A stretch of DNA of 64,000 nucleotides from the NCBI RefSeq assembly GCF_040741455.2, contig NZ_CP160328.2:1550001-1614000 (forward strand). The letters run 5' to 3'. Source of the stretch: Snodgrassella alvi. Lineage in GTDB: Bacteria; Pseudomonadota; Gammaproteobacteria; Burkholderiales; Neisseriaceae. Positions 19,293 through 30,626 of this stretch are shown here, piece after piece (position 1 is the stretch's first letter; every line of letters starts with the position of its first letter). The notes below the pieces were generated by a model. The model was not told the origin of the DNA, made no database searches, and saw only the letters and a program-made list of their open reading frames with translations. Position numbers and translations under genes: made by a program.

Positions 19293-20069
19293 ATGACGCA
19301 GATTCACCCCACAGCCATTATTGATCCCAAAGCCGAACTCGATAGTAGCGTATCTGTGGGTGCTTATACCGTAATTGGTGCCAATGTGCAGATTGGTGCT
19401 GATACCGATATTGGACCGCATGTTGTCATAGACGGGCATACCACTATTGGAGAAGGGAACCGTATTTTTCAGTTTGCTTCGCTCGGAGCAATACCACAGG
19501 ATAAAAAATACCGTGGGGAGCCCACACGACTGATTATCGGTAACCATAACACTATTCGTGAATTCACTACATTCAATACCGGTACTGTTACCGGTATTGG
19601 AGAAACCCGCATTGGTGACGACAACTGGATAATGGCCTATGTCCATCTTGCGCATGATTGCGTCGTTGGCAGTCACACAGTCTTTGCCAACAATGCGTCA
19701 CTAGCTGGTCACGTAGTGATAGGTGACTATGTAATACTGGGCGGGTTTTCACTTGTACATCAATTTTGTCATATCGGCGATTATGCCATGACAGCTTTCG
19801 CAGCTGGTGTACATAAAGATGTGCCACCATATGTCATGGCAGCCGGATATCGTGCTGAGCCAGCAGGACTCAATACCGAAGGCTTGAGGCGACATAAATT
19901 CACAGCAGACCAAATTGCCAACATCAAACGCATCTACAAAATTCTTTACCGGCAAGGATTAAGTTATACCGAGGCTAAGTCCAGAATTATTACAGAAGCA
20001 GATACAGCAGCGGAATTACATATCTTTAAAGAATTCTTTACTCATTCAACCCGTGGCGTCATTCGCTAA
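19293..20069 (+). CDS. lpxA: UDP-N-acetylglucosamine O-acyltransferase
   Basis: First step of lipid A synthesis. 258 residues of hexapeptide-repeat beta helix ([20 protein letters not shown]) with catalytic His121 in HLAHDCVVG and the C-terminal helical region [20 protein letters not shown]. The GxVxIG repeat pattern and the length fit LpxA rather than LpxD. It ends the supercluster: a strong terminator follows and no lpxB is adjacent, unlike the E. coli order. Confidence 0.97.
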   Translation: MTQIHPTAIIDPKAELDSSVSVGAYTVIGANVQIGADTDIGPHVVIDGHTTIGEGNRIFQFASLGAIPQDKKYRGEPTRLIIGNHNTIREFTTFNTGTVTGIGETRIGDDNWIMAYVHLAHDCVVGSHTVFANNASLAGHVVIGDYVILGGFSLVHQFCHIGDYAMTAFAAGVHKDVPPYVMAAGYRAEPAGLNTEGLRRHKFTADQIANIKRIYKILYRQGLSYTEAKSRIITEADTAAELHIFKEFFTHSTRGVIR

Positions 20070-20077
20070 AACAGCAT

Positions 20078-20120
20078 AAATAAAACTGGTAGATTATAAA
20101 ATCTACCAGTTTTATTTATT
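20078..20120 (+). terminator. Strong terminator after lpxA
   Basis: A 16-bp perfect inverted repeat (20079-20094 with 20101-20116; core AAACTGGTAGAT) around a six-base loop, flanked by an A-rich and a T-rich side. Ends the rpsB-lpxA cluster. Confidence 0.88.
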
Positions 20121-20459
20121 AAATCCAGCTTTGCCTGTATAAAGTTATTATCACATTTCAACGCAGATTTATTATTGTTTAATATAAATTTTATCCAGTC
20201 CAGCCGACAATTTTATTATCCAGCATAATAAATAATTTTATCTTTCATATAAAAGTTCTGATTGGATACCTGCTTCTATAATTTCATAGCAATTACACAA
20301 AATTTTAATAAAAAAATTTAACCCTGTTTATAGTAAATACATATTTAGCTTTGCCAACAAAAGTGTGCAGAATAGTTAAAATCACTAAGGAATTTTTATA
20401 TTCATGAGCAAATAAATGGCTTAAATTGATAACCAATTTCATTAAAAATATGAAGCTGA
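20121..20459. other. AT-rich intergenic region, no gene seen
   Basis: Convergent spacer between lpxA and exbD. Only the two flanking terminators are recognisable; a 63-codon minus-strand frame overlaps the exbD terminator and is not credible. Confidence 0.6.
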
Positions 20460-20493
20460 ACAAAAAAGGACTTTCTTTTATAAGAAAGTGCAT
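20460..20493 (-). terminator. Terminator after exbD
   Basis: Read on the minus strand: GCACTTTCTT, short loop, AAAGAAAGTCC, then six T residues. Confidence 0.75.
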
Positions 20494-20540
20494 CAATCTT
20501 CCAGTAAAATTAGTCTGTATTACAAATCCAAATTAAACCT

Positions 20541-20954
20541 CTACTTGTCTTCTGTAACAAAGCCAACCTTCACCAAACCTGCATCCCGTGCTGCAGCCAA
20601 GACCTGAGCAACATGATCATAAGCAACATGTTTATCAGCAGCTATTGCCAATACCACATCAGGATTAGCCTGCACTTCTGAATGTAAATTATTTTGTAGC
20701 TGTGTCAATGTAAGAGACTTGTCACCTAGCTTATATTCTCCATCAGCCCCAATCGATAATCGCAATGGTGCTTTGGGCTCAGCCTTTTGCTGCGAATTTG
20801 CTGTAGTAGGCAAGGTTAATGGTATAGAGTGAGTCAGTACCGGCATGGTAATCATAAACACAATTAACAGTACCAGCATCACATCAACCAGCGGCGTTAC
20901 ATTGATATCTGCTGACTCATGAACCTCATCATCGCTAAAATGACCAAATGCCAT
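20541..20954 (-). CDS. exbD: Biopolymer transport protein ExbD
   Basis: 137 residues. Single N-terminal membrane helix (VDVMLVLLIVFMITMPVL) preceded by the family motif ADINVTPLVD, whose membrane Asp is the proton-carrying residue (D in PLVDVMLVLLI). The periplasmic domain follows. With ExbB it turns the proton gradient into TonB motion. The ATG at 20954 is chosen over the GTG three bases upstream because GGGG of the exbB end is better spaced. The start abuts the exbB stop, implying coupled translation. Confidence 0.94.
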   Translation of the reverse strand: MAFGHFSDDEVHESADINVTPLVDVMLVLLIVFMITMPVLTHSIPLTLPTTANSQQKAEPKAPLRLSIGADGEYKLGDKSLTLTQLQNNLHSEVQANPDVVLAIAADKHVAYDHVAQVLAAARDAGLVKVGFVTEDK

Positions 20955-20957
20955 CAC

Positions 20958-21623
20958 TTATTCCCCATTATTTAATAGCTGCGCATGCAGGTCATGAGCA
21001 AAACCATCCAGATCACGACTTAAATTTTTCTTGCTGCGAACCAAACCGTTATAAAACAACAAAGCCGGAATAGCAGCAAACAAACCAATGGCGGTAGAAA
21101 TCAGCGCCTCCCCTATGGGACCAGCAACAGCAGCAATACTCATTTGCCCACTATGCCCGATATTAATTAAAGCATGATAAATACCCCATACCGTACCAAA
21201 GAGCCCGATAAAAGGCGCACTCGAACTAATAGAAGCCAGAACGGTTAATCCGCTTTCATAGCGCCGTAAAATCTGCTCCATACTATTGCGAATCTGGCTG
21301 GTAAGATAGCGATTAAAAGGCATTGCCGCAGCTAAAGAATGATTAGCCTGATCATGATACAGCTTGCTCGCACGCAGAGCATCCCGGGTAAGACTTGCAA
21401 CCGGAGACTGATTATCAGCCAATTCATGTTGTAACTGAGTCAGATTTTCTGCTGAAGCAAAACAATTTAAAGCAGTGCGATTATCCCGTCTGGCACACCA
21501 TAAGCTCCAGCAACGCATCAATGCAATAATCCAGGTCATAATGCTCATCAGGACAAGAATGGCTAAAACAGTCAGCAAAATCCAGCCACTCTGAGCATAA
21601 ATTGAAGCAATATTACCGTCCAT
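20958..21623 (-). CDS. exbB: Biopolymer transport protein ExbB
   Basis: 221 residues from the ATG at 21623 (MDGNIASIYAQSGWILL); a TTG six codons earlier is also possible. MotA/TolQ/ExbB proton-channel family: an N-terminal membrane helix, a cytoplasmic helical stretch, then two helices including PFIGLFGTVWGIYHALINIG and GPIGEALISTAIGLFAAIPALL, the signature region. Forms the pentameric motor with ExbD that drives TonB. Middle gene of tonB-exbB-exbD. Confidence 0.94.
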   Translation of the reverse strand: MDGNIASIYAQSGWILLTVLAILVLMSIMTWIIALMRCWSLWCARRDNRTALNCFASAENLTQLQHELADNQSPVASLTRDALRASKLYHDQANHSLAAAMPFNRYLTSQIRNSMEQILRRYESGLTVLASISSSAPFIGLFGTVWGIYHALINIGHSGQMSIAAVAGPIGEALISTAIGLFAAIPALLFYNGLVRSKKNLSRDLDGFAHDLHAQLLNNGE

Positions 21624-21705
21624 AAGAATAATTACCTTCAAAGTTAATAATGATTTAATTAAATCATCTAAATAGATATAAAAACTAAATTACCGCTAGC
21701 CACTC

Positions 21706-22473
21706 TTAATTAGGCATTCTAAAAGCAACATTAAAATGATATTTATACGGAATAGGTATACCGCCACGAGTAGCCGGTTTAAATCGATATTTCAGTACAG
21801 CCTGTTTGGCTGAACGATCCAAGCGGCTAAATCCACTACTTTTGCTGATTGCTACATCTAGGGGTTTACCATCTGCAGATACTGATACAGTGATTCCAAC
21901 AACTCCTTCTTCACCGTTATTCATCGATTCAGGTGGATAAACAGGCCGTAAGGCAGCTAGATAGCCGCCCTGATAGTCTTTGGGTACCACTAAACTACCG
22001 CCAGCTTGGTCAGCGTTATTTTTATTACTTGTAGATGTTGAGTCAGATTTACCTTCATTATTAGAAGAAATAGAGGCAGATGAATTATTTTCAGAAGTCG
22101 GCTTGATAAGACTGGGTTTCGCCGTTGTGGGTATTAGTTTAGGCTTATCTTCTTTAGTAGGATTAACATTAAATTCACTTTGTCTTTTAATCGAAGCCAC
22201 AGGTTTAATTATCGATTTATCCGATATCACTTTCTTAGTTGCCGAAACCTTCATGATTTGTTTCTGTACGACAGGTTGTTTAGTTGGTGAACTAGGTGCA
22301 ACATCTGGAATAGCCTGATGTCCACTCATACCTAAATCGACAAAACTAAGGGATTGTATTTTTGTGTCAATATCAATTTTTTGAGAATGAATAGCAATTG
22401 CCCAGAATAAAAGCACATGCATGCTGAGAACAAAAACAACAATCAAAAAATTGGCTTTACGTTGGTTTTCCAT
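21706..22473 (-). CDS. tonB: TonB energy-transducing protein
   Basis: 255 residues from the ATG at 22473. An N-terminal membrane anchor (ANFLIVVFVLSMHVLLFWAI) is followed by a long Lys/Pro/Ser/Thr-rich spacer (about residues 60-165) that crosses the periplasm, and a C-terminal TonB domain (VYPPESMNNGEEGVVGITVS ... AVLKYRFKPA). It links ExbBD to TonB-dependent outer-membrane receptors for iron and other ligands. No Shine-Dalgarno is visible, see the promoter entry. The spacer is Ser/Asn-rich at its end rather than the classic Pro-Lys/Pro-Glu repeats. Confidence 0.93.
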   Translation of the reverse strand: MENQRKANFLIVVFVLSMHVLLFWAIAIHSQKIDIDTKIQSLSFVDLGMSGHQAIPDVAPSSPTKQPVVQKQIMKVSATKKVISDKSIIKPVASIKRQSEFNVNPTKEDKPKLIPTTAKPSLIKPTSENNSSASISSNNEGKSDSTSTSNKNNADQAGGSLVVPKDYQGGYLAALRPVYPPESMNNGEEGVVGITVSVSADGKPLDVAISKSSGFSRLDRSAKQAVLKYRFKPATRGGIPIPYKYHFNVAFRMPN

Positions 22474-22511
22474 ATTTTGATTATGATAATAGAAACCATT
22501 CCTATTTGCAA
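22474..22511 (-). promoter_or_regulatory. Candidate tonB promoter overlapping a Fur-like sequence
   Basis: On the minus strand TTGCAA (22511-22506), a 17-base spacer and TATCAT (22488-22483). The -10 lies within an AT-rich partial palindrome (TGATTATGATAAT on the plus strand) that matches about 10 of 14 fixed positions of the Fur consensus. Transcription would begin only a few bases before the tonB ATG. Confidence 0.4.
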
Positions 22512-22693
22512 CATGACTTAACACTAAAACACATGCCTATTCTGATAGTGCAAACTAAGAAATTTACGATGATTAGAGCCAAGCTAGCTAAATATTAAGC
22601 TCCATTACCAAGCAAAAAATCTTCTTAATTAAGACAAATATTTTAAGATTCTAATCTCAACACCTACATATATCTAATGAAGATTTTAAGCAT

Positions 22694-22721
22694 TTGAATA
22701 ATTACTATTTTTTGATAAAAT
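22694..22721 (+). promoter_or_regulatory. Candidate promoter of the secreted orphan gene
   Basis: TTGAAT (22694-22699), 16-base spacer, TAAAAT (22716-22721); leaves a leader of about 75 bases before the ATG at 22805. Confidence 0.45.
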
Positions 22722-22804
22722 ATTAAAGAGACAATATGCGCAAGCATAAAACGCATAAGATTGCTCAAACTCAGATAATTAATAAATATTTTAAGGAGAA
22801 AGTT

Positions 22805-23536
22805 ATGAAAAGACGAATTACGGCAATGGCAATGGCATTTACTACTGGTTATGCTTTAGCCGCTACCCCTACACTAAACTGGAATATTCCTACTAATAAA
22901 GTAATAGAAAATATAACCTTTGGTATTACCATTAATCAGGCTGCTCCCGTTGATGAGTTTTATTTTTCAAATCAGTTCGGTTTCACAGGTGGTGGCGGGA
23001 TTGGGTATACTGGTATTCAACCAACTAAAAACGCAAAAGATGGTTCTCGTCAGTTTATGGTGTTGTTTAGTAGTTTTCGTAAAGACACCATTGCCAGACA
23101 TGCAAATTGTAAGGGTGGGGCTGATGGCGCTAGAAGTGGTGCCACTTGTCGTATGTATATACCAGGAGAGTTAGGAGATACCTTTGCGTTCCGAGTACAG
23201 AAAAATGGAAATTTGCTGATGGGAACTGTAACAAATCTAACTACAGGACGCCGAGATGTCATAGGACAGTGGGAAGTAAGTCCATCTGCGGGTAATTTGG
23301 CCAGTAAACAAATCTCATGGATCGAAAACTATAAAATGAATAATCCCTCCTTTCATTTGACGTGTGATAAAAAAGGTTGGCCTTACTATGAGGTTAAATT
23401 TTTGCCACCAACCGCCAACAACAACACCATTAAAGGTTCTATTTCTACATTGTCCAGAGGCTCAGCTGCATGTCCTGGGGCGATCACTTGGCAGCATGAC
23501 GAAAGTGGAACCTTAGTTAAAGGTGGATATAAATAA
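22805..23536 (+). CDS. Secreted protein of unknown function
   Basis: 243 residues from the ATG at 22805, which has AAGGAG upstream; an earlier in-frame ATG at 22736 lacks a good ribosome site and would spoil the signal peptide. MKRRITAMAMAFTTGYALA is a clear Sec signal with cleavage before ATP. The mature part is rich in Gly, Asn and Thr and probably all-beta: FYFSNQFGFTGGGGIGYTGI, then FRVQKNGN. Four cysteines (NCKGG...ATC and LTC...AAC) could form two disulfides. The FYFSNQFG...GYTGIQ stretch faintly recalls DUF3472 proteins, but I would not assign it. Monocistronic, divergent from tonB, followed by a strong terminator. Confidence 0.75.
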   Translation: MKRRITAMAMAFTTGYALAATPTLNWNIPTNKVIENITFGITINQAAPVDEFYFSNQFGFTGGGGIGYTGIQPTKNAKDGSRQFMVLFSSFRKDTIARHANCKGGADGARSGATCRMYIPGELGDTFAFRVQKNGNLLMGTVTNLTTGRRDVIGQWEVSPSAGNLASKQISWIENYKMNNPSFHLTCDKKGWPYYEVKFLPPTANNNTIKGSISTLSRGSAACPGAITWQHDESGTLVKGGYK

Positions 23537-23550
23537 TTTATAAAACATAA

Positions 23551-23586
23551 GATAAAAGCACGCTGTCGGCGTGCTTTTATCTTTAA
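23551..23586 (+). terminator. Terminator after the secreted orphan gene
   Basis: GATAAAAGCACGC (23551-23563) and GCGTGCTTTTATC (23569-23581) form a 13-bp perfect stem with a five-base loop, followed by TTTAAT. Confidence 0.85.
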
Positions 23587-23785
23587 TAAAATACTACTTA
23601 TATAAAACATTTAACCAAAAGATTCCCGTATTATGTGAAAGGAATCGTGTCACTCAAACAAAAATCAACTTATGGCCATATTCTTGGCAAGCTAAAGCAA
23701 ACTTCAATGCAGTCATAAAGACAAAAAATAAATCTTATTAGAACAGCGGTTTGGTAGATTGTATAAAAATAAGAGGAGGAAGTAG

Positions 23786-23814
23786 TTGACAGGGTGGATG
23801 TAGGGGCGTATAGT
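23786..23814 (+). promoter_or_regulatory. Ribosomal RNA operon promoter
   Basis: Consensus TTGACA (23786-23791), a 17-base spacer and TATAGT (23809-23814), followed by a GC-containing discriminator (TCGCC) typical of stringently controlled rRNA promoters. Leader of about 215 bases before 16S. Confidence 0.9.
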
Positions 23815-23884
23815 TCGCCTTCTTCGCTGAGACGCGAGCCGAAACGAACGAAACAGTTTAAAGTAGAACGCAGTCGAAAGCAAC

Positions 23885-23895
23885 GCTCTTTAACA
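23885..23895 (+). promoter_or_regulatory. rrn leader boxA antitermination site
   Basis: GCTCTTTAACA matches the boxA element used by NusB/S10 for rRNA antitermination. A related GATCTTTAACA lies at 25901-25911 before 23S. Confidence 0.85.
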
Positions 23896-23902
23896 GAACA
23901 GA

Positions 23903-23923
23903 TTACCGATAAGTGTGAGTGCG
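23903..23923 (+). other. 16S processing stem, 5' side
   Basis: Complementary to 25597-25617 over 21 bases with one mismatch (core ACCGATAAGTGTGA), enclosing 16S as the expected RNase III substrate. Confidence 0.85.
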
Positions 23924-24034
23924 GATAAGCCTCACACTGATTCAGAGGGACAGGATAGTAATAAATCTTGTCAATAACTTTGAAGCAGACCAGTGATACT
24001 GAAGGGAACTTCAGGATTACAACAAGCTAAGATT

Positions 24035-25576
<1,542 letters not shown>

Positions 25577-25596
25577 GAGAAAAGAAGAGGGTTATT

Positions 25597-25617
25597 CGCA
25601 TTCACACTTATCGGTAA
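25597..25617 (+). other. 16S processing stem, 3' side
   Basis: Pairs with 23903-23923; lies 24 bases beyond the mature 16S end. Confidence 0.85.
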
Positions 25618-25650
25618 ACTGAAAAGATGCGAGAAGAGACTGAATAAACT

Positions 25651-25727
<77 letters not shown>

Positions 25728-25743
25728 CTTATTTAAGAAGAGA

Positions 25744-25819
25744 GGGGGCATAGCTCAGTTGGTAGAGCACCTGCTTTGCAAGCAGGGGGTCATCGGTTCG
25801 ATCCCGTTTGCCTCCACCA
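25744..25819 (+). tRNA. tRNA-Ala (anticodon TGC)
   Basis: 76 nt with encoded CCA. Acceptor GGGGGCA/TGCCTCC (one G-U pair); anticodon stem-loop CCTGCTTTGCAAGCAGG gives TGC. Standard second spacer tRNA. Confidence 0.98.
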
Positions 25820-26141
25820 CACTTTACTTTGGAAATTAAATTGAGTTTATCTGGAAGCAGATGAAGCGGAAGCTGAATTTAATTTGCGAAGTAACGCATC
25901 GATCTTTAACAAATTGGAAAGCCGAAATCAACAAACAAAGATTGAGGCATGGAAGCAGAGTCTGGAGACGGATGAAGTGGAAGTGCTGAAAGAATTGGGT
26001 GATGATTGTATCGCTGAGCAACGAAGACAAAAGGCGTTGTTCAGACAACCAAGAAGTAAGCTTTATGAGAGTAGGGAGCTTAAGTCATGATTACAGGTCA
26101 ACGGTAGTTGTGATGAAGTCAAGAGGTTCTTGAAATGATAG
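25820..26141 (+). other. Transcribed spacer between tRNA-Ala and 23S
   Basis: No gene. Contains a second boxA-like site (GATCTTTAACA, 25901-25911) and the 5' arm of the 23S processing stem (26133-26148, pairing perfectly with 29023-29038). Confidence 0.8.
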
Positions 26142-29031
<2,890 letters not shown>

Positions 29032-29141
29032 ATCATTTGAAGGACTTCGCACGCAGAAGATGTGCAAGGTAAATGATAAAGCTTACTGATGAGAATACAA
29101 GCATCACCAAGATTAAGGCTTTCTGATTTGACAGTTTAAAG

Positions 29142-29255
29142 TCTGGCGGCCATAGCGGGTTGGTCCCACGCCTTCCCATCCCGAACAGGACCGTGAAACG
29201 ACCTAGCGCCGATGATAGTATGGATGCCCATGTGAAAGTAGGACACCGCCAGACA
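29142..29255 (+). rRNA. 5S ribosomal RNA
   Basis: About 114 nt. TCTGGCGGCCATAGCGGG at the 5' end pairs with the 3' CCGCCAGA; CCCATCCCGAACAGGA is the conserved loop B/C region. Last gene of the operon. Confidence 0.95.
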
Positions 29256-29263
29256 CCCATTAA

Positions 29264-29297
29264 AAAGAACCCAGTAGATAGTCTACTGGGTTTTTTG
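29264..29297 (+). terminator. rrn operon terminator
   Basis: AACCCAGTAGA (29268-29278) and TCTACTGGGTT (29282-29292) form an 11-bp perfect stem followed by a T-run. Confidence 0.92.
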
Positions 29298-29320
29298 CTT
29301 TGTGCTGAATGAGAAACTGG

Positions 29321-29560
29321 TTAAGACAAACCAGCGAACCCCTGCTGCCGTAGGGCTTCGTACACTACGATGGCCGCTGCGTTGGATAGATTCAATGAGC
29401 GGATATGGGAAGTCTGAGGGATACGCAGGCAGTGATCTGCTCTGGCCTGTGCGAACTCCTGCGGCAGGCCGGTCGTTTCGCGGCCGAAGAGGAAATAGAT
29501 TGCTTGCCTGCTGTTGCTGTAGTCAAATTCTGTGTAGTTGCGCGTGCCGTACGTCTCGGT
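29321..29560 (-). pseudogene. Truncated trmL-like SPOUT RNA methyltransferase (C-terminal half only)
   Basis: The minus-strand frame ending at 29321 carries the C-terminal half of a TrmL/CspR-type tRNA (Cm34/Um34) methyltransferase: TRNYTEFDYS, motif 2 YFLFGRETTGLPQ and motif 3 RSLNLSNAAAIVVYEALRQQ. About 78 homologous residues remain of a usual 150-160. From about 29560 rightwards the frame continues for some 20 unrelated AT-rich codons, and the N-terminal half (normally with a PPNTGNIIR-type motif) is absent. Without the other half of the knot fold and the dimer surface it should be inactive. It lies 24 bases from the rrn terminator, so a rearrangement at the rrn flank may have cut it. Confidence 0.8.
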
Positions 29561-29950
29561 TAGATAATTTGATTTGAAATCATAAATATCTGAAACTAAG
29601 TATGATACAAAATATCTTAACAATAATTTTGACCAAAAGATTTATTAAATAATAAATTATTAAAAACTGAGCATTTCAAGAACTTAAGAATTTTTCATTG
29701 AAAATTGATATCGGTTGTATATTAAGAATTTTGACTAAAATACCCATCTTGTGGATAAAGCTTAAAACCTGAATCTTTTTCTTTCAATATTTCTCTTTCT
29801 GCTATAAGACAAGTATGATAAGTTTTCGAAAAAATGATATTCAGTTGAGTTTTAGCTTATTTTTACTGGGCAGCGATAGCAGGTGCAATTATTTTTCGTT
29901 TGTGAGAAATATTCGGTACACTTGGAGCTGTAATTGTAATAGGTTATACG
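29561..29950. other. AT-rich intergenic region before the PTS operon
   Basis: No credible gene. Contains AT-only inverted runs around 29640-29660. It should hold the promoter of the PTS operon, but no convincing -35/-10 pair was found. Confidence 0.5.
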
Positions 29951-30355
29951 ATGATAGGTTTGATGATTGTAACCCATGAGACTGTGGGACAGGCAAATAT
30001 GCAGTTAATTCAGCATATTTTTGGATCTGTACCTGAAAAAGTTTCATTAATCGGGGTACGTAGCAGCGATTTAATAGAAAATATACATAAAGAGGTGGTA
30101 GAGAAACTGGCCGCTTTGGATTATGGCCATGGTGTACTGATTTTGACAGATATATTTGGAGCTACGCCGTGCAATTTGGTACGCCGGCTGATTCAGCGAG
30201 AAGATGTTATTTTACTTACTGGTTTGAATGCTCCTATGTTAATCAAAGCACTGCAAAATTTTACTAAAGCAGAAGATGTGCATAAATTTGCTGATGATGT
30301 TAAAGCAGCTGCTATCGCCGGTATTATGACTATATCTAATCAGGATGAGCCCTAA
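29951..30355 (+). CDS. PTS EIIA component, mannose family
   Basis: 134 residues, a stand-alone EIIA-Man domain. Phospho-acceptor His9 lies in MIGLMIVTHE; TDIFGATPCN (about residues 73-82) is the second conserved element. In the Neisseria type of partial PTS such a protein takes phosphate from HPr but no mannose-type IIB/IIC/IID is present to pass it on; none is seen here. First gene of a three-gene operon, with the HPr start two bases after its stop. Confidence 0.9.
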   Translation: MIGLMIVTHETVGQANMQLIQHIFGSVPEKVSLIGVRSSDLIENIHKEVVEKLAALDYGHGVLILTDIFGATPCNLVRRLIQREDVILLTGLNAPMLIKALQNFTKAEDVHKFADDVKAAAIAGIMTISNQDEP

Positions 30356-30356
30356 C

Positions 30357-30626
30357 ATGATAAAAAAGGAAATTGAAATTGTTAATAAGCTAGGTTTGCA
30401 TGCACGAGCTTCGAATAGATTTACTCAGGTGGCCAGTAGTTTTCAGTGTGAAGTGTGGGTAACACGGAAAAGCCGGCGAGTGAATGGTAAAAGTATTATG
30501 GGTCTGATGATGCTAGCTGCCGCGCAGGGTAGTGTTATTGAACTGGAAACAGATGGAGTAGATGAAAATCAGGCGATGCAGGCATTAGTTGAACTGATTA
30601 ACAATTATTTTGGTGAAGACGAATAA
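30357..30626 (+). CDS. ptsH: Phosphocarrier protein HPr
   Basis: 89 residues from the ATG at 30357; an ATG 12 bases earlier overlaps the EIIA gene and gives a non-homologous extension. His15 in KLGLHARAS receives phosphate from EI. Ser46 in NGKSIMG is the site phosphorylated by HPr kinase in bacteria that have HprK, so regulation at this serine is possible; hprK is not in the window. Overlaps ptsI by one base. Confidence 0.95.
   Translation: MIKKEIEIVNKLGLHARASNRFTQVASSFQCEVWVTRKSRRVNGKSIMGLMMLAAAQGSVIELETDGVDENQAMQALVELINNYFGEDE

Noticed and set aside
20305-20496. 63-codon minus-strand frame downstream of exbD
   Set aside because: AT-rich, overlaps the exbD terminator, no ribosome site.
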